A DNA stretch of 64,000 nucleotides from Cristatella mucedo. Lineage: Eukaryota > Bryozoa > Phylactolaemata > Cristatellidae. Position 1 is the stretch's first letter. Each line of letters begins with the position of its first letter. A program made the translations under genes and the position numbers. The stretch lies in the NCBI GenBank assembly GCA_009760855.2, contig WPIO01000007.1, positions 106,501-170,500 of the forward strand. The letters run 5' to 3'. This document shows positions 53,201-60,879 of this stretch, in pieces. The notes under the pieces were generated by a model. The model did not search any database and was not told the origin of the DNA. It worked only from the letters and a program-made list of their open reading frames with translations.

Positions 53201-54786
53201 CTATGTGCATGGCCACGGTTCATTTCGGAATAGCTGGACGAGTGCTTCAAATCGAGTACCTGCAAATGATCACAAAGCTACTCACCTGTGCAGCTTGTCT
53301 CTCTGCGTCTAGCTGCAAAGACTCGATCTTGCTCGCTAGGAGAGCTTGCTCGAGGTCTTTTTCGTATGCACTCTTCGTCGCCTCTGCATCATAGTCCTGC
53401 CATTGTCGAAACTGATCGTCGTCGGGCTGGGTTTCAGCTGCTGGCTTTTTAGCTTGCTTCTTCCCTTTAGCTGACGCTGGCTTCCCGAAGGCCACCTTCT
53501 GGAGCTACGTAAGATTTAAAACATCCATGACGTGTGCTAACGCTCGAATTCTTTGCCATAACGAGATCAAATAAAACTAAAGAGCCTGCTGCGATGGGAG
53601 CTTATTGACGGCCGGCCGTGCTGTCATGATCCGGCCATGCCAGGAACAGTGATCTAACTAGGACTATTAAACGCACACCACTTCGGACGAATCAGATTTA
53701 TTAAGTAAGGCTGTGCTGACGCCAGTGGCCATCAGTTTGTATCAAGATTGCTCGATCACATAGCACAACTAGGCGTGACAAGCCTCAATCGTAAACGTGT
53801 TTTCAGTTAGCTATGCATTAGCCGATTTAGCTCCAGGCGAGTTAGTCGGCGAAGAGATCTTTGACGTGGTCGGTGCAGATGTTTTGAAACGATGGAATCT
53901 CATATCGGCCAGACTCTGACTGCCCCAGAGATTATTAGCCGGTCCTGAACAATAACCCATAGAAATATTATTTTTCATTCGTAATGATTTTTCAATTGTA
54001 TTCTGGGCTTAGAGCCGTGTAGATGTGCAGAGCGCGAGTTACCTGGTGCGGTCCACTAAAGCCCCGATGTGGCTTTGAAATAGACTGCTCTACGCAAAGA
54101 ACACGAACACGGTATGGGCACTCTTCCATGCTGCGGCGCCAGCTACCGTCGGCATCTCTGCGTGTATTAAGGCGACGATCGTGCGTCGTCGATCGATGAT
54201 CGTCTCTAGCGGAACGGCAGCATGCTACAGCAGTCAGATTATGACTGCCGAAAATTTTTAATTATTAGCGATTCCTGAATTAAAGACGGTTGAATTTTGT
54301 GCGTCCTATTAAGTCCGGACGAGGAAGAAACTACACCACATGTGCAACACTAGCCATGCTACGAGGTACTAGCTTCGCCGGCATTTGTCACATGTCGGCA
54401 AGTAATGGCACCAGTCCGACCGAAGCGTTTGTGGCACACGACTGGAGTGCCGAGGCGGACACAGCGAGCTTACGTGCCGCCCTGGCTCAGGAGTAAGGTG
54501 CTCGCCATTAAAGACTGAGGTCGTCGTCTCGAGCTCTGCGGCATATGTCAACAGCCTGGATTTTTTAACAGTATCGGAGAAGCGGAATAGCAACAGTCGT
54601 CACCCAGCACGTGCCTACCTCTAGAGCTTGGTTATCCCCGGAGGATTTCTTGCCCTTTTTTGCAACCGCCTGTGAGCCCTTTTGCTGCTTAGTATTGGAA
54701 TTTTGCGAGCGTGGCCTTTTACCATCCTCGCCACTGTCGTCGTCCACTGGCAGTACGCCGAAGCGCGAGCCTTTGGAGGCAGCCAT
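41285..54786 (-). CDS. GKAP1: GKAP1-like (G-kinase anchoring protein 1), whole gene, 8 exons seen
   Basis: Coding exons in transcript order: 54786-54619, 53504-53286, 51309-51150, 49325-49171, 48841-48740, 48392-48329, 41994-41924, 41824-41663 (or read through to the stop at 41285). All junction phases fit. Without the extension this gives about 367 aa; human GKAP1 is 366. Conserved anchors: [13 protein letters not shown] at the N-terminus, [20 protein letters not shown], a C-terminal coiled coil including [11 protein letters not shown] and [12 protein letters not shown] (human EMKDKAEILL), and [12 protein letters not shown] near the end (human GGRKGKR). Family knowledge: a Golgi-associated coiled-coil protein that anchors cGMP-dependent protein kinase I alpha. 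Intron 6 is swollen to about 6 kb by nested LINEs. Confidence 0.88.
41663..41824 (-). CDS. GKAP1: GKAP1 exon 8 (C-terminal coiled coil)
   Basis: Acceptor CACCTCCGGCAG, 54 codons to a possible donor GTAGTA after EKRK. Encodes [36 protein letters not shown] and [12 protein letters not shown], parallel to human VTSLHAALEQERSK and GGRKGKR. If the donor is unused the frame stays open for 126 more residues to a stop at 41285 (Ala/Leu-rich, no known domain). Human ends soon after GGRKGKR, so a short C-terminus by splicing is likelier. Confidence 0.75.
41924..41994 (-). CDS. GKAP1: GKAP1 exon 7 (coiled coil)
   Basis: Acceptor TACGCCTGCACAG, donor GTGAGC, phase 1 to 0. The split codon with exon 6 reads ATG, giving [20 protein letters not shown] then DELSEQ; human has GEMKDKAEILLQ at this place. 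The phase match across a 6.3-kb intron supports the join. Confidence 0.88.
42000..42590. other. GKAP1 intron 6, distal part, no element recognised
   Basis: GC-rich intron DNA. Contains a short direct repeat, GCGTAAGCGTGCGATCGGC then GCGTAAGCATGCGATCGGC, at 42003-42039. No gene or repeat family otherwise. Confidence 0.45.
42592..44385 (+). mobile_element. L2-A LINE with intact reverse-transcriptase frame
   Basis: One uninterrupted frame from 42592 to the stop at 44145 (about 517 codons; first Met at 42700 gives 481 aa). It encodes [59 protein letters not shown], the catalytic [10 protein letters not shown] and [14 protein letters not shown], typical of L2-clade RT. The apurinic-type endonuclease is missing, so it is 5'-truncated at the linker. 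The 3' UTR (44146-44360) ends in CGCCTAGAAAGAGATTAAGT, GGGCGCTTTATCAAGTGC and (ATT)n. It lies antisense in GKAP1 intron 6. Youngest-looking copy in the window. Confidence 0.95.
44386..45415 (-). mobile_element. L2-A LINE, 5'-truncated, tail-to-tail with previous copy
   Basis: Minus strand from (AAT)n and ACACTTGATAAAGCACCCTC through UTR to RT coding ([20 protein letters not shown] at 44900 region; [20 protein letters not shown] near 45290; [20 protein letters not shown] near 45400). A deletion near 45025 removes part of the [12 protein letters not shown] block. Confidence 0.85.
45416..47243 (+). mobile_element. L2-B LINE, longest copy, with 80-bp tandem duplication
   Basis: Begins in the EN-RT linker ([31 protein letters not shown]), breaks at a TGA/frameshift near 45598, then encodes [83 protein letters not shown] and [18 protein letters not shown] (to 46874). 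A frameshift near 46870 and the closing [14 protein letters not shown] follow. An 80-bp direct duplication at 45941-46100 shifts the frame. The copy stops at TCCTTTTCAGCG without its 3' UTR. Confidence 0.92.
47464..47580 (+). mobile_element. SINE1 head fragment
   Basis: ACGACCGAGGTCGTGGGTTC and GAATCCTGCAGCCGGCGACC are a good tRNA-like head; the body fades after CAACTGCAAGCGGTAGTCG. Confidence 0.55.
47590..48325. other. GKAP1 intron 6, proximal part, GC-rich with CTG/CAG clusters
   Basis: Interrupted CTGCTGCTG and GCAGCAGC clusters lie at 48158-48300. No element recognised; open frames on both strands are composition effects. Confidence 0.4.
48329..48392 (-). CDS. GKAP1: GKAP1 exon 6 (coiled coil)
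   Basis: Acceptor GCTCGCATTACAG, donor GTAAGC, 64 nt, phase 0 to 1. Encodes [21 protein letters not shown], parallel to human KEVKARNAQLLKMLQEGE. Confidence 0.87.
48740..48841 (-). CDS. GKAP1: GKAP1 exon 5 (coiled coil)
   Basis: Acceptor GCTGTTTGCAG, donor GTACGG, 34 codons, phase 0-0. Encodes [20 protein letters not shown] and [14 protein letters not shown]; the human counterpart is the RKDAEIQKLKNVITQWEAK coiled coil. Confidence 0.85.
49171..49325 (-). CDS. GKAP1: GKAP1 exon 4
   Basis: Acceptor GAATATTCACAG, donor GTGCGT, 155 nt, phase 1 to 0. Encodes [20 protein letters not shown] and [27 protein letters not shown]; human has [20 protein letters not shown] at this place (FF followed by an amphipathic helix). 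Confidence 0.85.
49845..49940 (-). mobile_element. L2-A 3' end fragment
   Basis: (AAT)n, then ACTCACTAGATAAAGCGCCT and CAATCTCTTTCTAGGCGCTT, the reversed L2-A 3' end. Nothing of the coding region is attached. Confidence 0.75.
50085..50215 (-). mobile_element. SINE1 copy
   Basis: Reverse complement: ACGACCCAGTTCGTAGGTTC, GAGTCTTTCAGTGGACC, GTGGTCATAGCCGTTAAGGC and GAAGCTGTTAAATTAGC. Diverged SINE1. Confidence 0.6.
50345..50745 (+). mobile_element. L2-A LINE with large internal deletion
   Basis: Positions 50345-50425 match the [20 protein letters not shown] codons (TTTCATTTCTATGCAGATGC, TTGATTCCTCCCAACCCTCG). From 50448 the sequence is the last 25 codons of RT (ACATTTAAAAGGAACCTAAA) and the whole 3' UTR, hairpin-type end and (ATT)n. 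About 750 bp of RT are missing between. Confidence 0.8.
50755..50905 (+). mobile_element. L2-A LINE fragment
   Basis: Translates to [20 protein letters not shown] and [12 protein letters not shown], from the [20 protein letters not shown] region. It stands directly behind the tail of the preceding copy. Confidence 0.6.
51150..51309 (-). CDS. GKAP1: GKAP1 exon 3
   Basis: Acceptor AGATTCTTGCAG; the donor is GCAAGT (non-canonical GC-AG intron) at 51149-51144. 160 nt, phase 0 to 1; the phase-1 G joins GA of exon 4 to make Gly. Encodes [35 protein letters not shown] and [19 protein letters not shown] resembles human RPLTVSLKDF. Confidence 0.83.
51605..51815 (+). mobile_element. L2-A 3' end fragment
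   Basis: UTR words ATGCTGCCACTAACCACATT and CCCTAACCATGTTATTCATT, then the L2-A 3' end and (ATT)n. 5'-truncated in the UTR. Confidence 0.8.
51985..52165 (+). mobile_element. SINE1, complete copy
   Basis: Head CTCACTAGGTAAGGCGGTTG and GAGGTCGTGGGTTCGAATCC; body GATTCTTTATCGCCACTGCT, TAATAGCCGTAAAGGCTCTT and GCTATACAAAAAGAGGCTGT; tail (ATTT)n. Confidence 0.85.
52205..52345 (+). mobile_element. SINE2, complete copy
   Basis: GTAGTTAAGGTGCTCGCCCC and CGTGGGCTCGAGCCCCGTGG form the tRNA-like head; GAAGCGCCTGAACAGAGATT and CTCTTACGGGGCTATACAAT form the L2-like end, followed by (ATTT)n. Confidence 0.78.
52346..52800 (-). mobile_element. L2-B LINE fragment with 3' end
   Basis: Reverse complement of L2-B 3' UTR (TGTCCCTCCGTCTTTAACTC, CTATGTGGGTGCTACGTCG) and C-terminal RT near 52640-52750, with stops. 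It sits directly behind SINE2. Confidence 0.75.
52950..53035 (-). mobile_element. SINE1 fragment
   Basis: Reverse complement shows AGGTCGTGGGTTTGAGACCT and TCACTGCAAGCGGTGGCG, the SINE1 head and first body block. Confidence 0.5.
53286..53504 (-). CDS. GKAP1: GKAP1 exon 2
   Basis: Acceptor AAATCTTACGTAG, donor GTGAGT, 73 codons, phase 0-0. Encodes [20 protein letters not shown], then [20 protein letters not shown] and [11 protein letters not shown]. Human has LRNLAFKK and [30 protein letters not shown], giving the strongest family match in this gene. Confidence 0.93.
53510..54480. other. GKAP1 intron 1, no element recognised up to the SINE2 head
   Basis: Unremarkable intron DNA. No repeat family or coding similarity identified. 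Confidence 0.35.
54488..54560 (+). mobile_element. SINE2 head fragment
   Basis: GAGTAAGGTGCTCGCCATTA, CTGAGGTCGTCGTCTCGAGC and GCGGCATATGTCAACAGCCT follow the SINE2 order; the L2-like end is lost. Confidence 0.5.
54619..54786 (-). CDS. GKAP1: GKAP1 exon 1 (start)
   Basis: ATG at 54786 in the context GACAGCATGG. 56 codons to donor GTAGGC, phase 0. Encodes [20 protein letters not shown] and a Lys/Gln/Ser-rich basic stretch ([14 protein letters not shown]). Human has [20 protein letters not shown]. The upstream part of the frame to 54816 lacks an ATG. Confidence 0.92.
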
Positions 54787-54789
54787 GCT

Positions 54790-55300
54790 GTCCGGTGGCA
54801 ATGACCGACGAAGCAAGGTCGAGTGAATGGGCGGGACTACCGCATTTGAACGTGGCGATACTGCGGCTGGGCTAAAAGTCAGGCGGTTTGGGAGGAGAGC
54901 GGGTGGCGGAGGCGCACGAGCTCACGTGCATCAGGACATGCGTGCGCATGTGCGTATGCGCGTTCGCGGGCGTGCGTGCGCATGTGCGTATGCGCGAGAA
55001 AGAGAGAGTACGCGCTCGTGAGAAGAGAAAAGTTGGAGCAGGCGGTAATGGCTGCGAGGGGGGAGAGGCACGCCTCGGGTTTTGAAGGACGTAGCGCATG
55101 CGACAAGAAGACCGCAAGTGTGGGGCGTGAAACGGACAAAGTGTGAGCGTGGCAGCTCCGCTACGTTGTTCCGCCCCAAGCCAGACTTGCGCCATTCCGC
55201 CGGCCATACGGTCGCGCTGCGAGCGAGCACGCGACGCACTGCACTCTGGCCCGCATCGCTAACTGGGCGGAATGGTTAGTCGACGGCGACGCTGGTCATG
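54790..55300 (-). promoter_or_regulatory. GKAP1 promoter-side CpG-rich DNA
   Basis: GC- and CpG-rich sequence directly upstream of the GKAP1 start. No TATA box at a convincing place. Inferred promoter; the alternating purine-pyrimidine repeat at 54941-54996 lies inside it. Confidence 0.4.
54941..54996. repeat. 22-bp direct repeat of alternating purine-pyrimidine
   Basis: CGTGCGCATGTGCGTATGCG followed by CG occurs at 54941-54962 and identically at 54975-54996, with spacing 34. Strict alternation of purine and pyrimidine favours Z-DNA. Confidence 0.9.
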
Positions 55301-55439
55301 TGACCATATCAGTCAAGCAGTCGCCATTTTTACTTTCTATTTATCAGGCATTATATTAGCAATTGCAGGTAGCAAATCAAGAGCACACGACCGCCATGGC
55401 CGATCCTAGCTACGAAGAATCTCAAAATGTATTATATTA

Positions 55440-56830
55440 ATTATATTCCGCCACGTTCGATTGCAAGCCAATTATCACGCCTTTACGCACGCACCCTCTC
55501 AGTATTATGCAATGCACTGCAATCGAATGCAATGGCCCGGGTCAATATCGCTACCAATCAAAATCCGATCCAAGACGACCTGAAATACCAGGCGAGAAGC
55601 TCCAATTTTGATTGCATATAATACTACACTGCATGAACAGTGTACTCACAAAAACTCACGGGGTTTTGCATGGATTTTCTCATGTAATGGGCTGCAACGG
55701 TCCTGGCCGATACCGTAATCTATTTCAATCAGTCACAAATCAATCGGAAATCGGATGAGTGAATCTCAATTTTAGATTGCACGTTGTAGTACTACACTGA
55801 GCTTCCCACTAAACCCTAAAACCTTAACGCCTCTCCAAATTTGCATTTTCATGCAAAATAGCTCCGCTGGTCCTGGCCATTACAGCAACCCTGTACAATA
55901 GTGGAAATCAACCATAAACTTTATTCGCGAAGCTTCGATCTTGATTAGCTATTGCAGTAAGCTTTTTAGAGTTTACCCACAACATTGCACTCACGCGTTC
56001 TCGTGCATGTGTACTGCAATGGCCTGGGCCAGGGTCACAATTGACGCAAATCCGCCACTAACGACAACAAATTCATAGAAATCGTTTGTCGGAAGTGTAA
56101 ATTTTGATTGAATAGTATAATACCCTGATTCCTACGTGCTCTGGGCATTTCACGACATTTTGAAAGCGCGTTCTCACGTAGCGGAGGGCAAAGACTATGA
56201 ATGTTATAGAAATGTATTAGAATTCCCCATAAACAAATGCAAATTCATCAAACAATGGCTGAGCTGCAATTTAGATTCCATTGCATTATAATGTTTAGTT
56301 TACTCATCAAATTCCAGGCGATTTGTATTCGGGAAAATTGACTGTAACGATCCTGGTCCCTACTGCCATTCACGGTAAATCAACTAGAATCCATAAAAAA
56401 ATCCCCCGCGAAAAATGCAAACTTCAACGACATATTATACTACATCGTGACGTTAGTGTAGTCACCACATTCTAAGGAATTCTGCGCGGGTTTGTTTCGT
56501 GAAAATAGTATGCAAAGGCTAGGGACTTTACATGAATCCACCGAAAGTCACTCCAATCCGCCGCAAATCCATTAAATAGTAATTGTGCGAAGCTCCCATT
56601 TCAACGAAATAGTGCGGTTCATTGTGCTTAAGCGTAACTTGAAATTGTACAACGTAGTAAGTTCCCTTCTCGTGCAGTGCACTACAATGGCCTGTACCAA
56701 TGCCTCGAGCTGCCACAAATCTGCGGCAATCAAACACAATTCAACAGAAATCGGCTGTGAGAATATCCATTCGCGATTGCTTGTTAAGCTCGTACGAGTG
56801 TACATCCCAAACGTTACGCCAATGAGCACG
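55440..56830. repeat. Degenerate tandem array, period about 165 bp, about 8 units
   Basis: A unit carries, in order, a GCAATGGCCTGG-like word, an ACAAATC..GAAATCGG-like word, GAAGCTC.AATTTTGATTGC-like sequence, a TACTACACTG-like word and ACTCAC...TTCTCGTGCA. The first word occurs near 55525, 55692, 55860, 56015, 56185, 56341, 56511 and 56681. Units are well diverged, so the array is old. No coding frame is conserved across units. Confidence 0.72.
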
Positions 56831-56939
56831 AGCTTTCTCCCAAGACCCATCTATTGCATGCTACACAGGCTTAAGCTGACTCCTATCTTAACATTCTCTT
56901 CTGATATCGATATTTGTTTTACTTAATGTCCTCAAATGA

Positions 56940-57720
56940 TGTCTCGAGTACAATGCTTTCGTTTCCTGCATCTGAAGTAGCTCCTCATCGAATGAGGCGA
57001 TGAGGAAACAGGCCAAATTGTCAGGATAGTTTTCTTCGTAGCCCTTTGCGACTGACCTTCTTACCTCTTGTTGTCATTGCAACTCCAGCTACGCGCTCAA
57101 TTGTGCCAGCGACCAACAGAATGCATTCGCGGCAGTTCGTTCGACTAAGGCTACCAAATGCGAGCTGAGCCTCGGTCAGGTTTTTCAGGTCCTTGGAAAA
57201 ATCTCTTACGTAAAGATAAAGAGCCACAAACATAAAACACGGCAGCGCGGAAGGAGTACGGGGCAGCGGGTTTGTACGATGCCTCATCGGTAAAGCGGCA
57301 ATACTGAAGGAGCCATCAAGCGCTTGCACCGCCTAGGCATAAGAATCTGAAGGAACAAAATGAACGCGCATTTTCTTAATCACTGATAAGTTGGACCCAT
57401 TGTAAACTTTGTCAGGTCGCGTCAGGTTTGTAGAAACATGGTCAATTGAGCGCAGCGATGTAAAAAATAACTGGCTCTGGGAACGGAGAGAAAGGGCGAT
57501 AACTCGCTTGCCAGGATGATTGGCAAGCAGGTTTATACAGTGAAAAACAGGAATAACGAGTTGGTTAGCTCTCAATAATCTACGCAGAACGGAGCTGGAG
57601 CCATGACAGCTGCAGGAAAACCCGCCCTTTTGATTGCAGAGGTTTGGTGAGTGTGTGTATGCTTCACACATCCACATCCCAGAAATTTAAATTACTTTCA
57701 CTTAATTGCTTTATAAAAAA
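56940..57720. other. Intergenic, two minus-strand open frames of unknown nature
   Basis: Minus frames 57329-57021 (102 codons) and 57677-57333 (114 codons) show no domain I recognise. The first has a hydrophobic stretch (PCFMFVALYLYV) and a GGTAAG-type donor near 57064, so it could be an exon, but support is thin. Confidence 0.25.
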
Positions 57721-57724
57721 TACA

Positions 57725-57885
57725 CTACACGATTCATTGATATAGCGCTATAAGGAAAATTATTGTAACTGGAGGTGCTCCGCATGTGCCGCAGACAACC
57801 CATGACATAGGTTATCAAGTGCAGCCTTGACCTTGGTAGAAACGACACCTGCATGCACCTTCACCGCTGGGCCAAACTAGGTTGA
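57725..57885 (-). mobile_element. SINE2-like copy, diverged
   Basis: The reversed L2-like end (CACGATTCATTGATATAGCG) stands at the left and a head-like GGCCCAGCGGTGAAGGTGCA at the right. The B-box is decayed. Confidence 0.45.
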
Positions 57886-57889
57886 CAAA

Positions 57890-58440
57890 TAATATTTTAT
57901 AAAATGACAGGAAAAATTTTTTGAACGTGCGTTCAATATCGGAGACAGACGTGAAATGATCTCAACTTAAATAGCGCCTTGATGGCTGCATTTGCCCGAA
58001 GCGGGCGCACAATAAGCGCATACTCCCGAGGAACGCGCCTCCTGCACATGTGATCCATTTCAGAGATCCAAGGTACGCGCTTATTCCATCCAAAAATCAC
58101 CGATGTTCCAGCATGGGCGATACTTCGCCTAATTCATAACTGCTTCCGACAGCACATGTGCCACTACCGGTTAGGCTCAGTAAAGCAGCGTTTTTCTCGC
58201 GGGGAATAGAAGAGCAACATCTCTTGCTTTAGTTAATTCAGCAGCAACAAGAGCAGCTACAGCCACTTCTTCCAGTCGGCGAATGGCTTCCCCTGCGGCT
58301 GGTGAGCTTGGTCACGCCAGAGATCGGAGAATGTGGGTGGTTGCAGTGGTCGCCTCACGGAGGAAGCGCAGTTATATACGTCAGCGGGAAAATCTACGTC
58401 CCTCTATTCCTCTTGCGGCGTATAAATAAACACGTGTAGA
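57890..58440. other. Intergenic, nothing recognised
   Basis: No repeat or coding similarity identified. Confidence 0.3.
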
Positions 58441-58445
58441 GCAAA

Positions 58446-58465
58446 GAGAGATAGAGAGAGAGAGG

Positions 58466-58497
<32 letters not shown>
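58446..58497. repeat. (GA)n microsatellite, interrupted
   Basis: AGAGAGATAGAGAGAGAGAG, then GGGGG-containing interruption and a pure (AG)n run to 58497. Confidence 0.92.
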
Positions 58498-58500
<3 letters not shown>

Positions 58501-58507
58501 TTAGTAA

Positions 58508-58675
58508 GGGGGCAGCCGTGGTGGCACACTGGGTAAGGTGGTTGCTAATACTATGCGGCGGGCGATTCTTTATCGCCACTGCGAGCGGTGGTGATAGCCG
58601 TAAAAAGGCTCTTCTGTCGCTATACAAAACGAGGCTGTTTAATCAGCTAGGATTTATTTATTTATTATTTAGCTT
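58508..58675 (+). mobile_element. SINE1 copy, head shortened
   Basis: GGGGGCAGCCGTGGTGGCAC and ACTGGGTAAGGTGGTTGCT start the head; the anticodon/B-box part is deleted. Body GATTCTTTATCGCCACTGCG, TGATAGCCGTAAAAAGGCTC, GCTATACAAAACGAGGCTGT; tail (ATTT)n. Confidence 0.8.
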
Positions 58676-58726
58676 CGGGGCGTGTTGCGTTTGGCGCTAG
58701 CGAGGGCAAATCTCGCACGGCTGTGA

Positions 58727-58763
58727 CCTCCGCCGTCAGCCGCTCCGCGGCTGACGGCGGAGG
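58727..58763. repeat. Perfect 16-bp GC-rich inverted repeat
   Basis: CCTCCGCCGTCAGCCG and CGGCTGACGGCGGAGG are exact reverse complements around a 5-base loop (CTCCG). It lies just behind a SINE1 tail. Confidence 0.96.
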
Positions 58764-58769
58764 ATTTCC

Positions 58770-60470
58770 GCTAACCACTGAAGCATCTGGCACACACATT
58801 ATACAATGGGGGTGCCGGCTTCTATTTTCTTTATTTGCTTCCATTTTCTCAAGGAAGGAACGATGCTTCGGCCGGGAAGGGAACGAATTAACATTTTTAA
58901 CGAATAAGGTAATGACTAGACAATTATTTGTTAACGACTTACGAACGCATTTCACAAAATGCTTCAAACCGGACTTGCACTTTAGTAATACATCAGCTTT
59001 ACTTGATGAGAATTGATTCGAAAAATTCCGATCGCCGCCAGTTAATTCTTTCTTTTCACACTGAGAGCCTCACAAATCAAACCAGCAGGGGACACAGCTG
59101 CTGTGCTTCACCTCAGCTGCGCGAGGCTGTATAACTACTACTTTTGCCCATTTGTGTGTGCGGGCATGAGACTAATAGAAATTAGCATTAACTAGGGAGG
59201 CGCCACGTACCTCAGTGGAATGCTCACCTGTGATAAATGCGAAGGCGTAACGATTATTTCTTGCAGTAAGCTTCAAAGTGTTGCTTTCTGGCCTGACTAC
59301 GTGTCTAGTTAATACCGTGATATGGAGTACTCAAACCGTGGTTTATTTGGTTACACTAGCGTGGTTTCATTATGGATCTGGCGAACCTACTTGCCAGCTG
59401 TCGGACTTTTAGCGCTGAAAGTGGTTATAGTGGTATTGATTTGAACAGTCATCATTGCTCTCGTATTAGACAGTTGATGCGCCTTTTAACGCTTTTGCAA
59501 AGCATTCTACAAAAATGAAAGCTCAATTTCGAAGGCTTTAAAAGTCTTGATATGAGACCATAGCAAGAGCCATGTGAGTGTTACTAGTGGGCTAAATTAT
59601 AACAAAATATGAAAATACAATATTATATAATATATAATATAAAATATAATATTAAAATAAAGCCCCCCCCCCAGTCGGTCTGCCTGCCGAGGCGGGGCTG
59701 TACTGCCCTAACAAAAAGTGCGGCCTTTCAACTCCCCATGTGCGAAAGAACACCTCCACAGCCCCCTCTCTTAGTAGCCCGCACCATGCTTCCTGGCAAA
59801 TACTGCCGGGCTTGGAGAGCGATTTTAGAGGCTTTGCGGGTGGCGATTGAGGGAATTTTCCCGGAGAGAACGTGCCAACCGTCTCTTATGGGCGGGGCAA
59901 AGAAAGAATGATAGTAGTGGGGGCCCTGTAGGCAGCGCGAACTGCCGGGCTCGGTCTTGGCTCGCTCGTTTTTTTTTACAGAGAATTCACAAGTTTGAAG
60001 CCTGGTTTGAGGTGAATTCTTTTAAGCACGCACGAAATGGGCCAGCCGAAAGACACGCATTCGAGGAGCAACTGCAGCAGCTCTTGGAATTGGGGTGCAC
60101 GCCTTTTGCTGCTTCTAAGCAGATCAGCTGCTTCGCAAAGCGTCAGGCGTGTCCACAATAGGAAAAATTGAAGGACGTGCAACCGAGATTTTCATGGCGG
60201 CGGCGCGTTTACGTAGCTCCGCATCAGACGGTTTAGTCAAAGGGATGGATAGACGTAAGAAAAAGTCATGGAAGTCCGTCGCAGGTAGCCTTCGGGGTGC
60301 AGCTTTAGGCTCTACGTAGTCAGGGCTATTTTGTCTCTTTTTAAGGAGAAACAATAAAACGCTTTCTTACTTCTTAAGCGATTTCTTTCGGTGCGCATAT
60401 AGCCAGTCTAGGGAGGAAAGCTAACGAGGCCTGTTGGCGGTGGGTGCAGCATAGATGCAGCGCCGCACAG
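58770..60470. other. Intergenic, no element recognised
   Basis: Contains an AT-only patch at 59605-59665 and a C run at 59664-59673. A minus frame 60354-60124 and plus frame 59847-60161 show no known domain. Confidence 0.3.
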
Positions 60471-60474
60471 CGAG

Positions 60475-60870
60475 TATAATAATAAATTTGTCATAGCGAC
60501 CCAGAGAACTCGATCTCTTTCTAGGCACTTTAGCTGCAAAGAAAGCGTGGTCGAATGGTTAGTGGTAGCGTGCTTAATGACGACAAGCATAACAGGGTTA
60601 GAGGTGACATGCGCACGTTCAGCATGCAAATATGGTTAGTGGCAGCATGCACAGTGCCAGCGCGCATAAGCACACAAAGGACGAGTCACATGGACCGACT
60701 AAATGCTGTGATAAATAGATGCGCATTTAGCTTCTTTTTAAATGCGGTCAAGTCACGGGATGTCGTGACGCCAGTTGGAAGTGAGCTCCAGGCTTTGGGA
60801 GCATACGAAATACAGGCACGGATCTCCAAAGGATTTTAGTTTCGTATGAGATATAGGTAAATGATTAGAC
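60475..60870 (-). mobile_element. L2-A LINE 3' part
   Basis: Reverse complement of the L2-A 3' end (TCATAGCGACCCAGAGAACT, GATCTCTTTCTAGGCACTTT), UTR (GGTTAGTGGCAGCATGCACA) and the last RT codons ([28 protein letters not shown] region near 60800). Confidence 0.75.
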
Positions 60871-60879
60871 AGCACGTCT

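Noticed and set aside
55440-56830. CRISPR-like or coding repeat array
   Set aside because: Units are long, diverged and without conserved frame; it is satellite-like.
57021-57329. Membrane-protein exon on the minus strand
   Set aside because: A hydrophobic stretch and a GGTAAG donor exist, but there is no convincing acceptor or family similarity.
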